Of a stretch of DNA of 64,000 bases, positions 49,645-59,048 are shown piece after piece (position 1 is the first letter of the stretch; each line of letters starts with the position of its first letter). Source of the stretch: Neisseria sp. Marseille-Q5346 (GTDB lineage Bacteria > Pseudomonadota > Gammaproteobacteria > Burkholderiales > Neisseriaceae); the NCBI RefSeq assembly GCF_946902045.1, contig NZ_OX336253.1, forward strand, positions 1,798,001 through 1,862,000, read 5' to 3'. The notes beneath the pieces are model-generated. The model was not told where the DNA came from. It searched no databases and saw only the letters and a list, made by a program, of their open reading frames with translations. Position numbers and translations under genes: made by a program.

Positions 49645-50265
49645 ATGAATAACGCGCTCAACGCCAAGCTGTCCAAACTGATTTACGCGCTCGCTTCCGA
49701 TGATTCGGAGTATCTGTCCAAAGCAGGTGCATTCGACCGTTTGCTGTTGTTGGTTCGCGAGTTTTATCGGATGCTGGACGAAACAGAAGGTTTGAAGCAG
49801 CTGGTGTTCCGTCTGTATTACGGCAAACACTATGGCTTGATTAAACTGGATGCTGCTTCACCCAACGACGATGCAGGCGCATTGAGGTTGAAACGTTGGA
49901 TGGTTTATTCGCGCATCGCAGAGCGTATCGAAAATTGCGGCAAGCATTTGTCGGTCGTGCTTGAAGATGCGGTGTTGGAAAATGGCGCGGACAAATCGCG
50001 TTATATAGATGAAGCCAATGCCATTATCGAGCGTTTCGGTTTGGTAAGGGATGAGGCTGCACTTTCAGCTATCGAGGCAGAGGAAGCGTTGAAGGCAGAG
50101 GCTGAACTGCCGACAGTAAACAAATCTCAGAACGCTGCTCCCCGTTATAACGGCAATCTGCATCAAATCAGAATGCAAGAAAAAATTGAAAATTACTCCG
50201 CTACGCAGAAAGTGGCCTCCATGCAAATTTCGCGTATGCGTTTTATTTTCCCTCATATCAAATAG
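49645..50265 (+). CDS. Conserved hypothetical protein, cytoplasmic
   Basis: I do not recognise this 206-residue protein. It lacks a signal peptide and membrane helices. It is mainly helical, with FDRLLLLVREFYRMLDETEGLKQLVFRLYYGKHYGLIKLD and RWMVYSRIAERIENCGKHLSVVLEDAV. An Ala/Glu-rich stretch near residues 140-155 leads to a basic, Gln-rich tail with HQIRMQEKIENYSATQKVASMQISRMRF. The ribosome site AAAAGGAAAAAAG is good and codon use is like that of neighbours, so it is a real gene. It stands alone between iscX and fdx on the opposite strand and ends at an inverted-DUS terminator. Confidence 0.8.
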   Translation: MNNALNAKLSKLIYALASDDSEYLSKAGAFDRLLLLVREFYRMLDETEGLKQLVFRLYYGKHYGLIKLDAASPNDDAGALRLKRWMVYSRIAERIENCGKHLSVVLEDAVLENGADKSRYIDEANAIIERFGLVRDEAALSAIEAEEALKAEAELPTVNKSQNAAPRYNGNLHQIRMQEKIENYSATQKVASMQISRMRFIFPHIK

Positions 50266-50282
50266 TTTGCCGCATAAGCAAC

Positions 50283-50329
50283 AGGCCGTCTGAAAACCAT
50301 GAATTTGTGGTTTCAGACGGCCTTTTTTT
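50283..50329. terminator. Convergent inverted-DUS terminator
   Basis: AGGCCGTCTGAAAACCA and TGGTTTCAGACGGCCT around an 8-9 base loop, with seven T on the plus strand. Confidence 0.85.
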
Positions 50330-50339
50330 CAACTTTGTT

Positions 50340-50681
50340 TTAATGGTCTTCACGTGCATGGTTGATCGTATATTTGGGAATTTCTACGACCAAATCTTCA
50401 TCGGCAACAACTGCCTGACAGCTCAAGCGTGAATCGGCTTCCAAGCCCCATGCCTGGTCGAGCAGGTCTTCTTCCAGTTCACTCGGCTCTTCCAAGCTGT
50501 CAAAACCTTTGCGGATAATCACGTGGCAGGTAGTGCAGGCGCAGGATTTTTCGCAAGCATGATCGACTTCGATGTCGTGGTCGAGCAGTACGTCAAGGAC
50601 GGTTTGGCCTTCCGGTGCATCTTCGATAACCGCGCCTTCAGGGCATAATGTCGCGTGTGGGAGTACGGTAATTTTTGGCAT
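50340..50681 (-). CDS. fdx: ISC-type [2Fe-2S] ferredoxin
   Basis: This 113-residue adrenodoxin-like ferredoxin supplies electrons to Fe-S cluster assembly. The cluster ligands are Cys43, Cys49, Cys52 and Cys88 (HACEKSCACTTCHVI and RLSCQAVV), plus the extra Cys47 typical of the ISC form. It lies downstream of hscA on the same strand with one small gene between. Confidence 0.96.
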   Translation of the reverse strand: MPKITVLPHATLCPEGAVIEDAPEGQTVLDVLLDHDIEVDHACEKSCACTTCHVIIRKGFDSLEEPSELEEDLLDQAWGLEADSRLSCQAVVADEDLVVEIPKYTINHAREDH

Positions 50682-50773
50682 TTTTATTGTCTCGGTTGTT
50701 TAAGAGTGGTTGTGGTTAAAGTGGTTTCAGACGGCCTTGGATATTCAATATTCAGGCTGTCTGAAAAATGGGT

Positions 50774-51136
50774 TTATAACATGATGCCTTTACTTCTTAA
50801 ATTTTCCAAACACTCGTCCAGATAAGCATCATCATGTTCGGCATAAATCGGCAAAGTGGATGCTTCAATCACGTGCGAATGGTATGGGGCAGCGGCTTTG
50901 CCGCGATATAGTGGGTCTTTCCATAAAACATCCGGTTTGTAACCGCGCTTTTCCATCTCTTCCATAATCAATACGTGATACAGGTAGAGTTTGTAGGGTG
51001 AGTGGGTAAAAACGTAATTAACCGTCGCATGCGGTCTGCCCCAGCCCGCTCCGCGTAAAGCAGCGCATTCACGGTGTTGCCCCAAAAGCTGGGCGCGGGG
51101 GAGTAGGGGGATAAGGGTTTGGTGCCAGAGTCGCAT
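50774..51136 (-). CDS. Small conserved protein, pyrimidine-dimer-glycosylase-like family (TIGR02328 type)
   Basis: This 120-residue protein begins MRLWHQTLIPLLPRAQLLGQHRECAALRGAGWGRPHATVNYVF and has YKLYLYHVLIMEEMEKRGYKPD. This pattern recalls a small conserved family related to T4-type pyrimidine dimer DNA glycosylases (recalled, not searched). The N-terminal Arg-Leu-Trp-His and Gly-Gln-His-Arg-Glu motifs fit that view. Enzymatic activity is unproven. It lies between hscA (79-base gap) and fdx, so it may be in the same transcript although the role seems unrelated. Confidence 0.75.
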   Translation of the reverse strand: MRLWHQTLIPLLPRAQLLGQHRECAALRGAGWGRPHATVNYVFTHSPYKLYLYHVLIMEEMEKRGYKPDVLWKDPLYRGKAAAPYHSHVIEASTLPIYAEHDDAYLDECLENLRSKGIML

Positions 51137-51215
51137 AAAAGAAATCGTTTCAGTTTTTGGATATTTAGATAGACGACCTTTGTATCTTCCGAGGCCGTCT
51201 GAAACTGTTTAGGCA

Positions 51216-53075
51216 TCAAATATTATCAACGCTTTGCCCTGTTAACGCGCGTTGGATGTTGCGGTTCATGCGCTTGGCGGCGAAGTTGTCGGTGCTGTGG
51301 CTGAGTTTGGCAACGGCGGCACGGATGTCTTCGGCTTTGCCGTCTTTCAGATGGCCTTGCAAGTTGGCGATGTCTTGTTGAATCTGTTGCAATTCTTCAG
51401 CTTCCAATAAATCGCTATCCAATTCAAGAGCAGCGTTGACGGCGTCGGTCAGGCTTTCGGCTTCGACTACGGCTTCGGCTCGGGCGCGGGCTGCCATGTC
51501 TTCGGCAGCGTTGCTCATGCTGTCTTTGAGCATTTGGGTGATGGTGCTGTCGTCCAAACCGTAGGAAGGTTTAACTTCGATTTGCGCCTGTGCGCCGGTG
51601 CTTTGCTCTTGTGCAGAAACGGACAGCAAGCCGTCGGCGTCAACTTGGAAGGTTACGCGGATACGCGCTGCGCCTGCAGCCATGGGCGGAATGCCGCGCA
51701 GGGTGAATTTGGCAAGGCTGCGGCAGTCGGAAACGAGTTCGCGCTCGCCTTGTACGACGTGTATCGTCATGGCAGTCTGACCGTCTTTGAAGGTGGTGAA
51801 GTCCTGCGCGCGCGCGGTGGGGATGGTAGAGTTGCGCGGGATGATTTTTTCGGCAAGACCGCCGTATGTTTCTAATCCGAGTGACAAAGGTGTAACGTCA
51901 AGTAGCAGCCATTCGCCGTCGGTTTTGTTACCCGCAAGGACGTTTGCTTGTATGGCGGCGCCGAGTGCAACCACTTCGTCTGGGTTGAGGTTGTTCAACG
52001 GAGTTTGTCCAAAGAAGGTGGCGACCGCTTGTTGAACATGCAACATGCGGGTCGAACCGCCGACCATAATCACGCCTTTAATGTCGGCTTTGGTCACGCC
52101 TGCGTCTTTCAGTGCTTGTTTGACCGGCTCTATGGTTTTTTGCACCAGATTTTGGGTCAGATTGTGAAACTCTTGGCGGGTAATGACGGTATGAACTTTA
52201 TGGCCGTCTGAAAGTGTGGTCTCGATGACGGCTTCGGTTTGAGTGGTCAGTTTTTCTTTGGCAGTGCGGACAAGGGAAAGTAGAAGTTGACTGTCTTGTT
52301 CGTTGAGTTTGGAAAGGTCGTTTTGTTCGAGCAGGTGGCAGAATAAACGATGGTCGAAGTCGTCGCCGCCCAATGCGCTGTTGCCACCGGTGGCTTTTAC
52401 TTCAAACAGGCCTTTGGTTAGTTGCAATACGGATACGTCGAATGTACCGCCGCCCAAGTCGTAAACGACAAACGTGCCTTCTGATGCGTTATCCAGTCCG
52501 TAGGCGATTGCGGCGGCTGTTGGCTCATTGAGGAGGCGCAATACATTCAAGCCTGCCAAGCGTGCGGCATCTTTGGTGGCTTGACGTTGAGCATCGTCGA
52601 AATAGGCAGGAACGGTAATGACGGCGCCAACCAAATCGCCGCCCAATGTTTCTTCGGCGCGCAATTTGAGGGCTTTGAGGATTTCTGCCGATACTTCGAT
52701 AGGCGTTTTCGCACCTTGACGGGTGTTTAATTCGACCACGCGCTCATTGGGGGTAAATTGATAGGGCAGGTATTGCGCATCTTGTGTAAGGTCAGTAAGG
52801 GTGCGGCCGATCAGGCGTTTGGCGGAGCTGACCGTATTCAGAGGATCAGTTTTTTGTGCGGAAAGGGCGTTTTTGCCGACTTCGACTCCGCCATCCAAAT
52901 AACGGACAACTGAAGGTAGGGTGGTGCGGCCGTCTGAATCGGGCAGGCAGACTGCGCTGCCGCTGCGTACGGTGGCTACCAAGCTGTTGGTTGTGCCTAA
53001 ATCAATGCCTACGGCGAGGCGGTGTTGATGGGGGGCGGCGGACATGCCGGGTTCGGAAATCTGCAAAAGAGCCAT
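51216..53075 (-). CDS. hscA: Hsp70-type Fe-S assembly chaperone HscA
   Basis: This 619-residue specialised Hsp70 uses ATP, with HscB, to release clusters from IscU. The N-terminal ATPase domain has [18 protein letters not shown], the phosphate-2 motif [18 protein letters not shown] and [18 protein letters not shown]. The peptide-binding domain ([16 protein letters not shown]) and helical lid follow. The length and an extension before the ATPase domain ([14 protein letters not shown]) fit HscA rather than DnaK. It is first in an hscA-(small gene)-fdx set; the other isc genes lie elsewhere. Confidence 0.96.
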   Translation of the reverse strand: MALLQISEPGMSAAPHQHRLAVGIDLGTTNSLVATVRSGSAVCLPDSDGRTTLPSVVRYLDGGVEVGKNALSAQKTDPLNTVSSAKRLIGRTLTDLTQDAQYLPYQFTPNERVVELNTRQGAKTPIEVSAEILKALKLRAEETLGGDLVGAVITVPAYFDDAQRQATKDAARLAGLNVLRLLNEPTAAAIAYGLDNASEGTFVVYDLGGGTFDVSVLQLTKGLFEVKATGGNSALGGDDFDHRLFCHLLEQNDLSKLNEQDSQLLLSLVRTAKEKLTTQTEAVIETTLSDGHKVHTVITRQEFHNLTQNLVQKTIEPVKQALKDAGVTKADIKGVIMVGGSTRMLHVQQAVATFFGQTPLNNLNPDEVVALGAAIQANVLAGNKTDGEWLLLDVTPLSLGLETYGGLAEKIIPRNSTIPTARAQDFTTFKDGQTAMTIHVVQGERELVSDCRSLAKFTLRGIPPMAAGAARIRVTFQVDADGLLSVSAQEQSTGAQAQIEVKPSYGLDDSTITQMLKDSMSNAAEDMAARARAEAVVEAESLTDAVNAALELDSDLLEAEELQQIQQDIANLQGHLKDGKAEDIRAAVAKLSHSTDNFAAKRMNRNIQRALTGQSVDNI

Positions 53076-53221
53076 GATTGTGTGCCTTCTGATGCTGTAT
53101 TTATTAGGATGGGGCAGATTTTAGCAGATTTTTGGCAGATAGTTGAGTGGATTGCTAGGAAATAACCATAAGGCCTAATGTTGTTTTTTGATTGAAAAGA
53201 AAGTGGATTTTGAATCCGGAC

Positions 53222-53250
53222 TTGTATTTTTTAAGAAATGCGGATAAAAT
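53222..53250 (+). promoter_or_regulatory. Promoter of the rpsF operon
   Basis: -35 TTGTAT (53222-53227) and -10 TAAAAT (53245-53250) are 17 bases apart, 71 bases before the rpsF start. Confidence 0.6.
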
Positions 53251-53320
53251 TCAGCCTCTTTGCCTTGCCTTTTACTTCGCATGGTGAAAGGCTGTTTTTA
53301 ATCATCCATAAGGAGATAAC

Positions 53321-53692
53321 ATGCGTCATTACGAGATCGTGTTTATCGTTCATCCTGATCAAAGCGAGCAAGTGCCTGCTATGGTTGAGCGTTACAAAAC
53401 CATGATTACTGAAGCCAACGGTAAAATCCACCGTTTGGAAGACTGGGGCCGTCGTCAATTGGCTTACCCCATCAACAAAATCCACAAAGCACACTATGTT
53501 TTGATGAATATCGAAACTACTCCCGAAGTGGTTGAAGAGTTGGAAACTGCTTTCCGCTTCAATGATGCCGTACTGCGTCACCTGACCATCAAAACAAAAC
53601 ACGCTGTAACTGAAGCTTCCCCAATGCTGGGCGGCGAAAAAGCAAAAAACTTGCTGAACGGTGCAGCTGAAGAAGTTGCAGCAGCTGAATAA
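53321..53692 (+). CDS. rpsF: 30S ribosomal protein S6
   Basis: This 123-residue protein ([48 protein letters not shown]) binds S18 on the 30S platform. Its Ala/Glu-rich tail is normal. It is first in the rpsF-priB-rpsR-rplI operon. Ribosome site AAGGAGAT. Confidence 0.98.
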   Translation: MRHYEIVFIVHPDQSEQVPAMVERYKTMITEANGKIHRLEDWGRRQLAYPINKIHKAHYVLMNIETTPEVVEELETAFRFNDAVLRHLTIKTKHAVTEASPMLGGEKAKNLLNGAAEEVAAAE

Positions 53693-53694
53693 GA

Positions 53695-53991
53695 TTGAAC
53701 AATCTGATTAAGCTTACCGCCCGTATCTTGCAGGTTCAGCCTTTGAGATATACGCCGGCAGGAATCCCTGTTTTAGATGTTGTGTTACAACATGAATCTT
53801 GGCAGGAAGAAAACGGACAAAAATGTCTGGTCAAATTTGAAATTCCTGCGCGGATTTTAGGTAAGCAGGCTGAGGAATGGCAGTATCGGCAAGATGCCGT
53901 CATCGAGTCGGAAGGTTTTTTGGCGCAACGCAGCCAACGCTTCCCAAAGCCGGTACTACGCATACAGAACATTAAAGAATATAAAGGTTAA
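53695..53991 (+). CDS. priB: Primosomal replication protein N
   Basis: This 98-residue OB-fold protein helps PriA reload the replicative helicase at stalled forks. The match is strong from [40 protein letters not shown] to [10 protein letters not shown]. The start appears to be a TTG just 2 bases after the rpsF stop, giving [13 protein letters not shown]; no ATG gives a complete OB fold. Rare start and close spacing suggest translation coupled to rpsF at a lower rate. Confidence 0.93.
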   Translation: MNNLIKLTARILQVQPLRYTPAGIPVLDVVLQHESWQEENGQKCLVKFEIPARILGKQAEEWQYRQDAVIESEGFLAQRSQRFPKPVLRIQNIKEYKG

Positions 53992-53997
53992 ACGACA

Positions 53998-54228
53998 ATG
54001 GCTCGTCAATCATTCAAACGTAGAAAATTCTGCCGCTTTACGGCTGAAAAAATCCAAGAAGTTGATTACAAACAAGTTGATTTGTTGAAAGACTTCATCT
54101 CTGAAAACGGCAAAATTATCCCTGCCCGCATTACTGGTACTAAAGCACACTACCAACGTCAGTTGGCTACTGCTGTGAAACGTGCCCGTTTCCTGGCTCT
54201 GTTGCCTTACACCGATCAACACAAATAA
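53998..54228 (+). CDS. rpsR: 30S ribosomal protein S18
   Basis: This 76-residue protein ([50 protein letters not shown]) pairs with S6. It starts 6 bases after priB. Confidence 0.98.
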   Translation: MARQSFKRRKFCRFTAEKIQEVDYKQVDLLKDFISENGKIIPARITGTKAHYQRQLATAVKRARFLALLPYTDQHK

Positions 54229-54244
54229 TTTTGGAGTTTAAATC

Positions 54245-54697
54245 ATGCAAATTATTCTGTTAGAAAAAATCGGCGGTCTGGGTAACTTGGGTGACATCGT
54301 TACCGTTAAAAACGGTTACGCACGCAACTTCCTGATCCCTGCCGGTAAAGCAAAACGTGCAACCGAAGCCAACATGAAAGAATTCGAAGCACGCCGCGCT
54401 GAATTGGAAGCCAAACAAGCTGAAATCTTGGCTGATGCTAAAGCACGTCAAGAAAAACTGGAAGGCCAAACCATTACTGTTGCTCAAAAAGCCGGTGTTG
54501 ATGGTCGTCTGTTCGGTTCTGTTACCAATGCTGACATCGCTGAAGCGATTGTTGCTGCCGGTATCCAAGCTGCTAAAGCAAACGTACGTCTGCCTAATGG
54601 CCCATTGAAAGCTGTTGGCGAATACGAAGTTGAAGTGGCTCTGCACACTGACGCTGTTGCTAAAATTACCGTTGCTGTTGTTGCAGCCGCTGAGTAA
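54245..54697 (+). CDS. rplI: 50S ribosomal protein L9
   Basis: This 150-residue protein has the N-terminal rRNA-binding domain [32 protein letters not shown], a long connecting helix and the C-terminal domain [17 protein letters not shown]. It is last in the operon, followed by an inverted-DUS terminator. Confidence 0.98.
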   Translation: MQIILLEKIGGLGNLGDIVTVKNGYARNFLIPAGKAKRATEANMKEFEARRAELEAKQAEILADAKARQEKLEGQTITVAQKAGVDGRLFGSVTNADIAEAIVAAGIQAAKANVRLPNGPLKAVGEYEVEVALHTDAVAKITVAVVAAAE

Positions 54698-54707
54698 TTG
54701 ATTCATT

Positions 54708-54758
54708 CAAGGCCGTCTGAAAATCAAGGGTTTCCTTGGATTTCAGACGGCCTTGTTT
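54708..54758 (+). terminator. Inverted-DUS terminator after rplI
   Basis: CAAGGCCGTCTGAAA and TTTCAGACGGCCTTG around an 18-base loop, followed by TTT. Confidence 0.75.
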
Positions 54759-54905
54759 ATGTGCTTGAGCCGAAGCAAATAGGTGTCGAGTTGTCTATAT
54801 TTTTGGCTGATTAAAAAGTATGGCGGTTGGCATAGAGAGATGATGTGTTAGACGAATATTCTTTCGTATTCGGATTTATCATAGTATTTAATAAAGAGAT
54901 TATTT

Positions 54906-55985
54906 ATGAATAAAATCAAAATCTTTGGGATGGGTCTGGCTGCTTTGGCTCTGGCTTCATGCGGCACTCCGCAAAAGCCTGCTGTTGATACGGCAAAACC
55001 GGTTGAGCCTGTTTCCTCTGCAAAACGACCTGTATTTGATGCTGCGGCTGAATCTGTTGCCAGCAGCGGTTTTAATGAAAACGTCAATGTTCAGCAGTTT
55101 ATCCAATATGAAGTGAAAAACCGCCGTTTCAGTGCGGAAGAGTTGCGTAACTTCTTCAATGGCGTGGTGTATAAAGGCAACATTATTACCATTATGTACC
55201 GCCCAAGCACTTCGCGTCCTTGGTATGAGTTCCGTACCGGTAACTCCGGTGCGACCAAATTTAATGGTGGCAGACAATTCTATGCGGCAAACCGTGCTGT
55301 AATTGATGATGTGGCACGCAAATACGGCGTACCTGCGGAATTGATTGTGGCGATTCTTGGTATTGAAACCAATTATGGCAAAAATACGGGTAGCTTCCGC
55401 GTTGCCGATGCTTTGAGTACATTGGCCTTTGATTACCCCCGCCGTGCCGAATTTTTCCAAAACGAATTGAGCGAACTTTTGCTGATGGCAAAAGAAGAAA
55501 AAGAAAATATCTTTGACTTCAAAGGCAGCTATGCCGGCGCGATGGGCATGCCGCAATTTATGCCTTCAAGCTACCGTAAATGGGCGGTGGACTATGATGG
55601 TGATGGTCATCGCGATATTTGGAATAATGTCGGCGATGTGGCGGCTTCTGTCGCCAATTATATGAAACAGCATGGCTGGCAGCTCGGCGGTAAGATGGTT
55701 GTGCCGGTAAGTCTGTCGATTACTCCGCACTTGCAGGCGATTATCGATGAGAAAACTGCCTTGACGCGCACTGTCGCAGATTTCAAAGCTTTGGGTGTCG
55801 TGCCTCAAGCTGCTGTTGCGGATAATGAAAAGGCTGTATTGTATGCTTTGGAAACCAGCCCGGGCGTATTTGAATACTATTTGGGCCTGAATAACTTCTA
55901 CACGGTATGGCAATATAACCACAGCCGCATGTATGTAACAGCGGTACGCGATATTGCGAATGCAATCAATAACAATGGTCTGTAA
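54906..55985 (+). CDS. mltB: Membrane-bound lytic murein transglycosylase B
   Basis: This 359-residue lipoprotein has its lipobox LALASC with Cys19. It cleaves glycan strands to anhydromuropeptides. The catalytic Glu154 lies in VAILGIETNYGKNTG. The family blocks YRPSTSRPWYEFR, GSYAGAMGMPQFMPSSYRKWAVDYDGDGHRDIWNNVGDV and the C-terminal NNFYTVWQYNHSRMY are intact. It is monocistronic, with a plain hairpin terminator. Confidence 0.96.
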   Translation: MNKIKIFGMGLAALALASCGTPQKPAVDTAKPVEPVSSAKRPVFDAAAESVASSGFNENVNVQQFIQYEVKNRRFSAEELRNFFNGVVYKGNIITIMYRPSTSRPWYEFRTGNSGATKFNGGRQFYAANRAVIDDVARKYGVPAELIVAILGIETNYGKNTGSFRVADALSTLAFDYPRRAEFFQNELSELLLMAKEEKENIFDFKGSYAGAMGMPQFMPSSYRKWAVDYDGDGHRDIWNNVGDVAASVANYMKQHGWQLGGKMVVPVSLSITPHLQAIIDEKTALTRTVADFKALGVVPQAAVADNEKAVLYALETSPGVFEYYLGLNNFYTVWQYNHSRMYVTAVRDIANAINNNGL

Positions 55986-55995
55986 GCCATAAGAG

Positions 55996-56017
55996 AACCA
56001 CCCTTCGGGGTGGTTTT
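55996..56017 (+). terminator. Terminator of mltB
   Basis: AACCACC-CTTCGG-GGTGGTT followed by TTT. Confidence 0.8.
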
Positions 56018-56042
56018 TGGATATTGAGGATTTGTAAGGGGA

Positions 56043-56756
56043 TTAAGCCATCAGTCTGATTTTCATGGCGTAACGTTTTTTACTGTGCCCTGAAACAAAT
56101 TGTCCGCCTCGGGCAGGGGATAAAAACGCATTGCCTTCTGCGGTTGGTTCTGCACAAGTATATTGGCCGTTTCGATCGCTCCAGAGTGCGTACACAGGCA
56201 GATTGTGGGTGCGGATATCTAGTTTCAAGCCGTCAAATGCAACGTGTGCATCCTGGTCGGAGGAAACAAATTCGGTATGGGAGATATAGTCGGCATCGTA
56301 TGGTGCGCCGTTGAAATCAAATTGTGTGCCGGCAGCGGTAAAGTAGGGGTGGAATCCTGGGGACGTGCGGACGGGCGATTCGCCGTAATTGCAGACGGTC
56401 AGGATGGCAATGGCTTCATTTTCGTTAGGTAGGCTGTAATCGAGCAACCATTCGACGTGTTCATAGCCTTTTTCTGTGCTGATTAATTTCAAGCCGATAT
56501 CCGATTCATTTTGATGACGGATTTCCCAGTCTGAAGTTCTGCCGAAACCATGTTGGGCCAGATGATTTTTGCTGTCCGGTCCGAATTGGGGTAAGCAAAC
56601 GTGCATGCCGCCGCGTAATTTTGTATCATCGCCCACGTGGACGCTGGTTTTCGGAAATAAGACTTCCCGTCCTTTTAGAATCAGGGAGTCAATATATCCG
56701 CCTATTGTATTGACTTGCATAGTGGCTGATTTGTTGTGTAGTATGATTTCAGTCAT
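56043..56756 (-). CDS. Aldose 1-epimerase-like protein (D-hexose-6-phosphate epimerase, YeaD type)
   Basis: This 237-residue beta-sandwich protein of the galactose mutarotase superfamily has GGYIDSLILKGREVLFPK, RGGMHVCLPQFGPDSKNHLAQHGFGRTSDWEI and the catalytic-type His in SPGFHPYF. Members interconvert anomers of sugars or hexose-6-phosphates; the exact substrate is uncertain. It is monocistronic, divergent from dnaX and convergent with mltB. Confidence 0.88.
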   Translation of the reverse strand: MTEIILHNKSATMQVNTIGGYIDSLILKGREVLFPKTSVHVGDDTKLRGGMHVCLPQFGPDSKNHLAQHGFGRTSDWEIRHQNESDIGLKLISTEKGYEHVEWLLDYSLPNENEAIAILTVCNYGESPVRTSPGFHPYFTAAGTQFDFNGAPYDADYISHTEFVSSDQDAHVAFDGLKLDIRTHNLPVYALWSDRNGQYTCAEPTAEGNAFLSPARGGQFVSGHSKKRYAMKIRLMA

Positions 56757-56886
56757 AATGATTTAAGTTTCAAATTGTTTATCATTTATGTAGTATTATA
56801 ACATTACGATGACATGCTGTCGCTGTCGGCTTGATAGAAAATCCTTAATAAAAATCAAAAAAATGCTAGAATATATGCCATTTTCT

Positions 56887-56927
56887 GAGGCCGTCTGAAA
56901 AGCGGATAATTCTTTTCAGACGGCCTT
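56887..56927. terminator. Inverted DUS upstream of dnaX
   Basis: GAGGCCGTCTGAAAAG and CTTTTCAGACGGCCTTC around a 9-base loop. It lies in a divergent region, so it is more likely an uptake site than a needed terminator. Confidence 0.5.
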
Positions 56928-56954
56928 CCGATTTATTTCCCGTAGAGAAACAAC

Positions 56955-58958
56955 ATGGCTTATCAAGTTCTTGCACGAAAATGGCGCCCGAAAACCTTTG
57001 CCGATTTGGTCGGTCAGGAACACGTCGTCAAAGCCCTGCGCAACGCGCTGGACGAAGGCCGTCTGCACCATGCCTATCTGCTGACAGGGACGCGCGGTGT
57101 GGGTAAAACCACGATTGCCAGGATTTTGGCCAAGAGTTTGAACTGCGAAAATGCCGTGCATGGCGAACCATGCGGTCAGTGTGAAAGCTGTACGCAAATC
57201 GACAGCGGCCGTTATGTGGATTTATTGGAAATCGACGCGGCATCGAATACCGGTATCGATAATATCCGCGAAGTGTTGGAAAACGCCCAATACGCGCCGA
57301 CAGCGGGTAAATACAAAGTCTATATCATCGACGAAGTGCATATGCTTTCCAAAAGCGCGTTCAATGCCATGCTGAAGACTTTGGAAGAACCGCCTGAACA
57401 CGTTAAATTTATTTTGGCGACCACCGATCCGCATAAAGTCCCCATTACCGTATTGAGCCGCTGTTTGCAGTTTGTTTTGCGCAACATGACAACCCAGCAG
57501 GTTGCCGAGCATTTGGCACATGTCTTGGATCGTGAAAACGTTCCTTATCAGCCACAGGCTTTGCAACTTTTAGGCCGTGCCGCCGCCGGCTCGATGCGCG
57601 ATGCGTTGAGCCTTTTGGATCAGGCGATTGCCATGGGGTCGGGTAAAGTGGCCGAACAAGATGTCCGCCAAATGATCGGAGCAGTCGATAAACAATACTT
57701 GTTTGAATTGCTTGAAGGAATCATCAATCAAAACGGTGAGGCCTTGCTGGAAAAAGCTCAGGAAATGTCCGCCAGAGCGATTGGTTTTGACAGCGCATTG
57801 GCAGAATTGGCCATGTTGTTGCAACGTTTGGCTTTAATTCAAACCATTCCTTCCGCCTTGGCAAATGATGACCCTGAACGTGAAACTTTGCTGCGATTAA
57901 GTCAGGCTTTGAGTGGAGAGCAGATTCAGCTTTATTATCAATGTGCTATTCATGGCAAACAGGATTTGCCGCTGGCTCCGGACGAGTATGCCGGTTTTGT
58001 CATGACGCTTTTGCGCATGCTTGCATTTGCGCCGTTGGCCGCTTCGGGTTGTGATACGCAAAGTCAGATTGAACACACGGATTTGCATTCCGATCATCAG
58101 AAAGCTGAGGCCGAAAAAAAGCCTTTTCAGCTGCCGAAATCTGAGCCGATAGCAGCACCGGCGGTTGAGAAAGAGGCTGTTCCGACTAAACGGGATATCG
58201 TTGAAAGGCCGTCTGAAGAAACCGTTCAGCCTGTTCAGCAACAACAGGCGGATGTACCGCCTTGGGAAGACATGCTGAGCCAAGTATCGGCTGAGCCGCC
58301 TCAAACTCAAGCGGTGCAGATGCAAGAAACTGCGGAGTCATTGCCTGTTGCAAAAGTTCAGATGGCCTCTGAGCCGGAAGAATATCCGCACATGGATGAG
58401 GAAATTCCGCCTCCGTTTTTTGATGAAGCATATACATATGAAGATTCACATCATGCTAATGTGATGGAAGTACCACAGCCGGTTGCATCTGCTGAGTCTG
58501 AAGAAGAGGAGGGGGATGATGAAGAGCTTCAGTTCACTCCTTTGCCTGAGTTTAAAACAGAGAATTGGCACAGCATTATCGAACGCTTTGCCCGTAAATT
58601 AGGCGCAGCGCAGATGTTGGCGCAAAATGCGGCATGGACGAGTTATGATGCGGAAGCAGGTTTAATCATGCTGTCGTTGACGGATGAAGCCAAAGCCACT
58701 GCCAATAAAGAGCGCTTGGACAAAATCTGCCAGACGTTGAGCGAGGCATACCATCTTGGCAATTTAAGGCTGCAAACCGAGCCTTGGCAAGATGATAAAG
58801 GCTGGGAAACGCCGGTGATGCGCCGCAAACGTATTCAAGAAGAAGGGCGGCAGCAGGCGCAAGATTTTCTGGAAGCGGATACAACGGCGCAGAAAATCTT
58901 GCAAACCTTTGAAGCACAATGGCTGCCGGATTCTTTAGAGTTGGCAGGGCATTCTTAA
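56955..58958 (+). CDS. dnaX: DNA polymerase III subunit gamma/tau
   Basis: This 667-residue clamp-loader subunit loads the sliding clamp and, as tau, couples polymerases to DnaB. The Walker A GTRGVGKTTIAR, the zinc cysteines (NCENAVHGEPCGQCESC), the DEVHML box and the sensor region are in the first 370 residues. A Gln/Glu/Pro-rich linker follows, then a C-terminal polymerase-binding domain from about 530. Codons 387-389 are GAA AAA AAG, which contain an in-phase A AAA AAG slippery heptamer; a -1 shift would end after 7 more codons and give a 396-residue gamma-like form. ybaB follows. Confidence 0.97.
   Translation: MAYQVLARKWRPKTFADLVGQEHVVKALRNALDEGRLHHAYLLTGTRGVGKTTIARILAKSLNCENAVHGEPCGQCESCTQIDSGRYVDLLEIDAASNTGIDNIREVLENAQYAPTAGKYKVYIIDEVHMLSKSAFNAMLKTLEEPPEHVKFILATTDPHKVPITVLSRCLQFVLRNMTTQQVAEHLAHVLDRENVPYQPQALQLLGRAAAGSMRDALSLLDQAIAMGSGKVAEQDVRQMIGAVDKQYLFELLEGIINQNGEALLEKAQEMSARAIGFDSALAELAMLLQRLALIQTIPSALANDDPERETLLRLSQALSGEQIQLYYQCAIHGKQDLPLAPDEYAGFVMTLLRMLAFAPLAASGCDTQSQIEHTDLHSDHQKAEAEKKPFQLPKSEPIAAPAVEKEAVPTKRDIVERPSEETVQPVQQQQADVPPWEDMLSQVSAEPPQTQAVQMQETAESLPVAKVQMASEPEEYPHMDEEIPPPFFDEAYTYEDSHHANVMEVPQPVASAESEEEEGDDEELQFTPLPEFKTENWHSIIERFARKLGAAQMLAQNAAWTSYDAEAGLIMLSLTDEAKATANKERLDKICQTLSEAYHLGNLRLQTEPWQDDKGWETPVMRRKRIQEEGRQQAQDFLEADTTAQKILQTFEAQWLPDSLELAGHS
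58115..58121 (+). promoter_or_regulatory. Candidate programmed -1 frameshift site in dnaX
   Basis: The heptamer A AAA AAG is in the zero frame. GAGG at 58107-58110 lies just upstream. GCTGCCG (58130-58136) can pair with CGGCGGT (58159-58165) 8 bases downstream. The -1 frame stops at TGA 58142-58144. Confidence 0.55.
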
Positions 58959-58969
58959 AATACTGATAT

Positions 58970-59010
58970 ACAAGGCCGTCTGAAAGGCAATAGCGTTTTT
59001 CAGACGGCAT
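58970..59010 (+). repeat. Inverted DUS pair between dnaX and ybaB
   Basis: AAGGCCGTCTGAAA and TTTCAGACGGCAT, one half an AG-DUS and the other an AT-DUS. No T run follows, so dnaX and ybaB may still be co-transcribed. Confidence 0.55.
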
Positions 59011-59048
59011 GAGTGAAACCCATTTATTCAAACCCATAGGAGTAAAAT

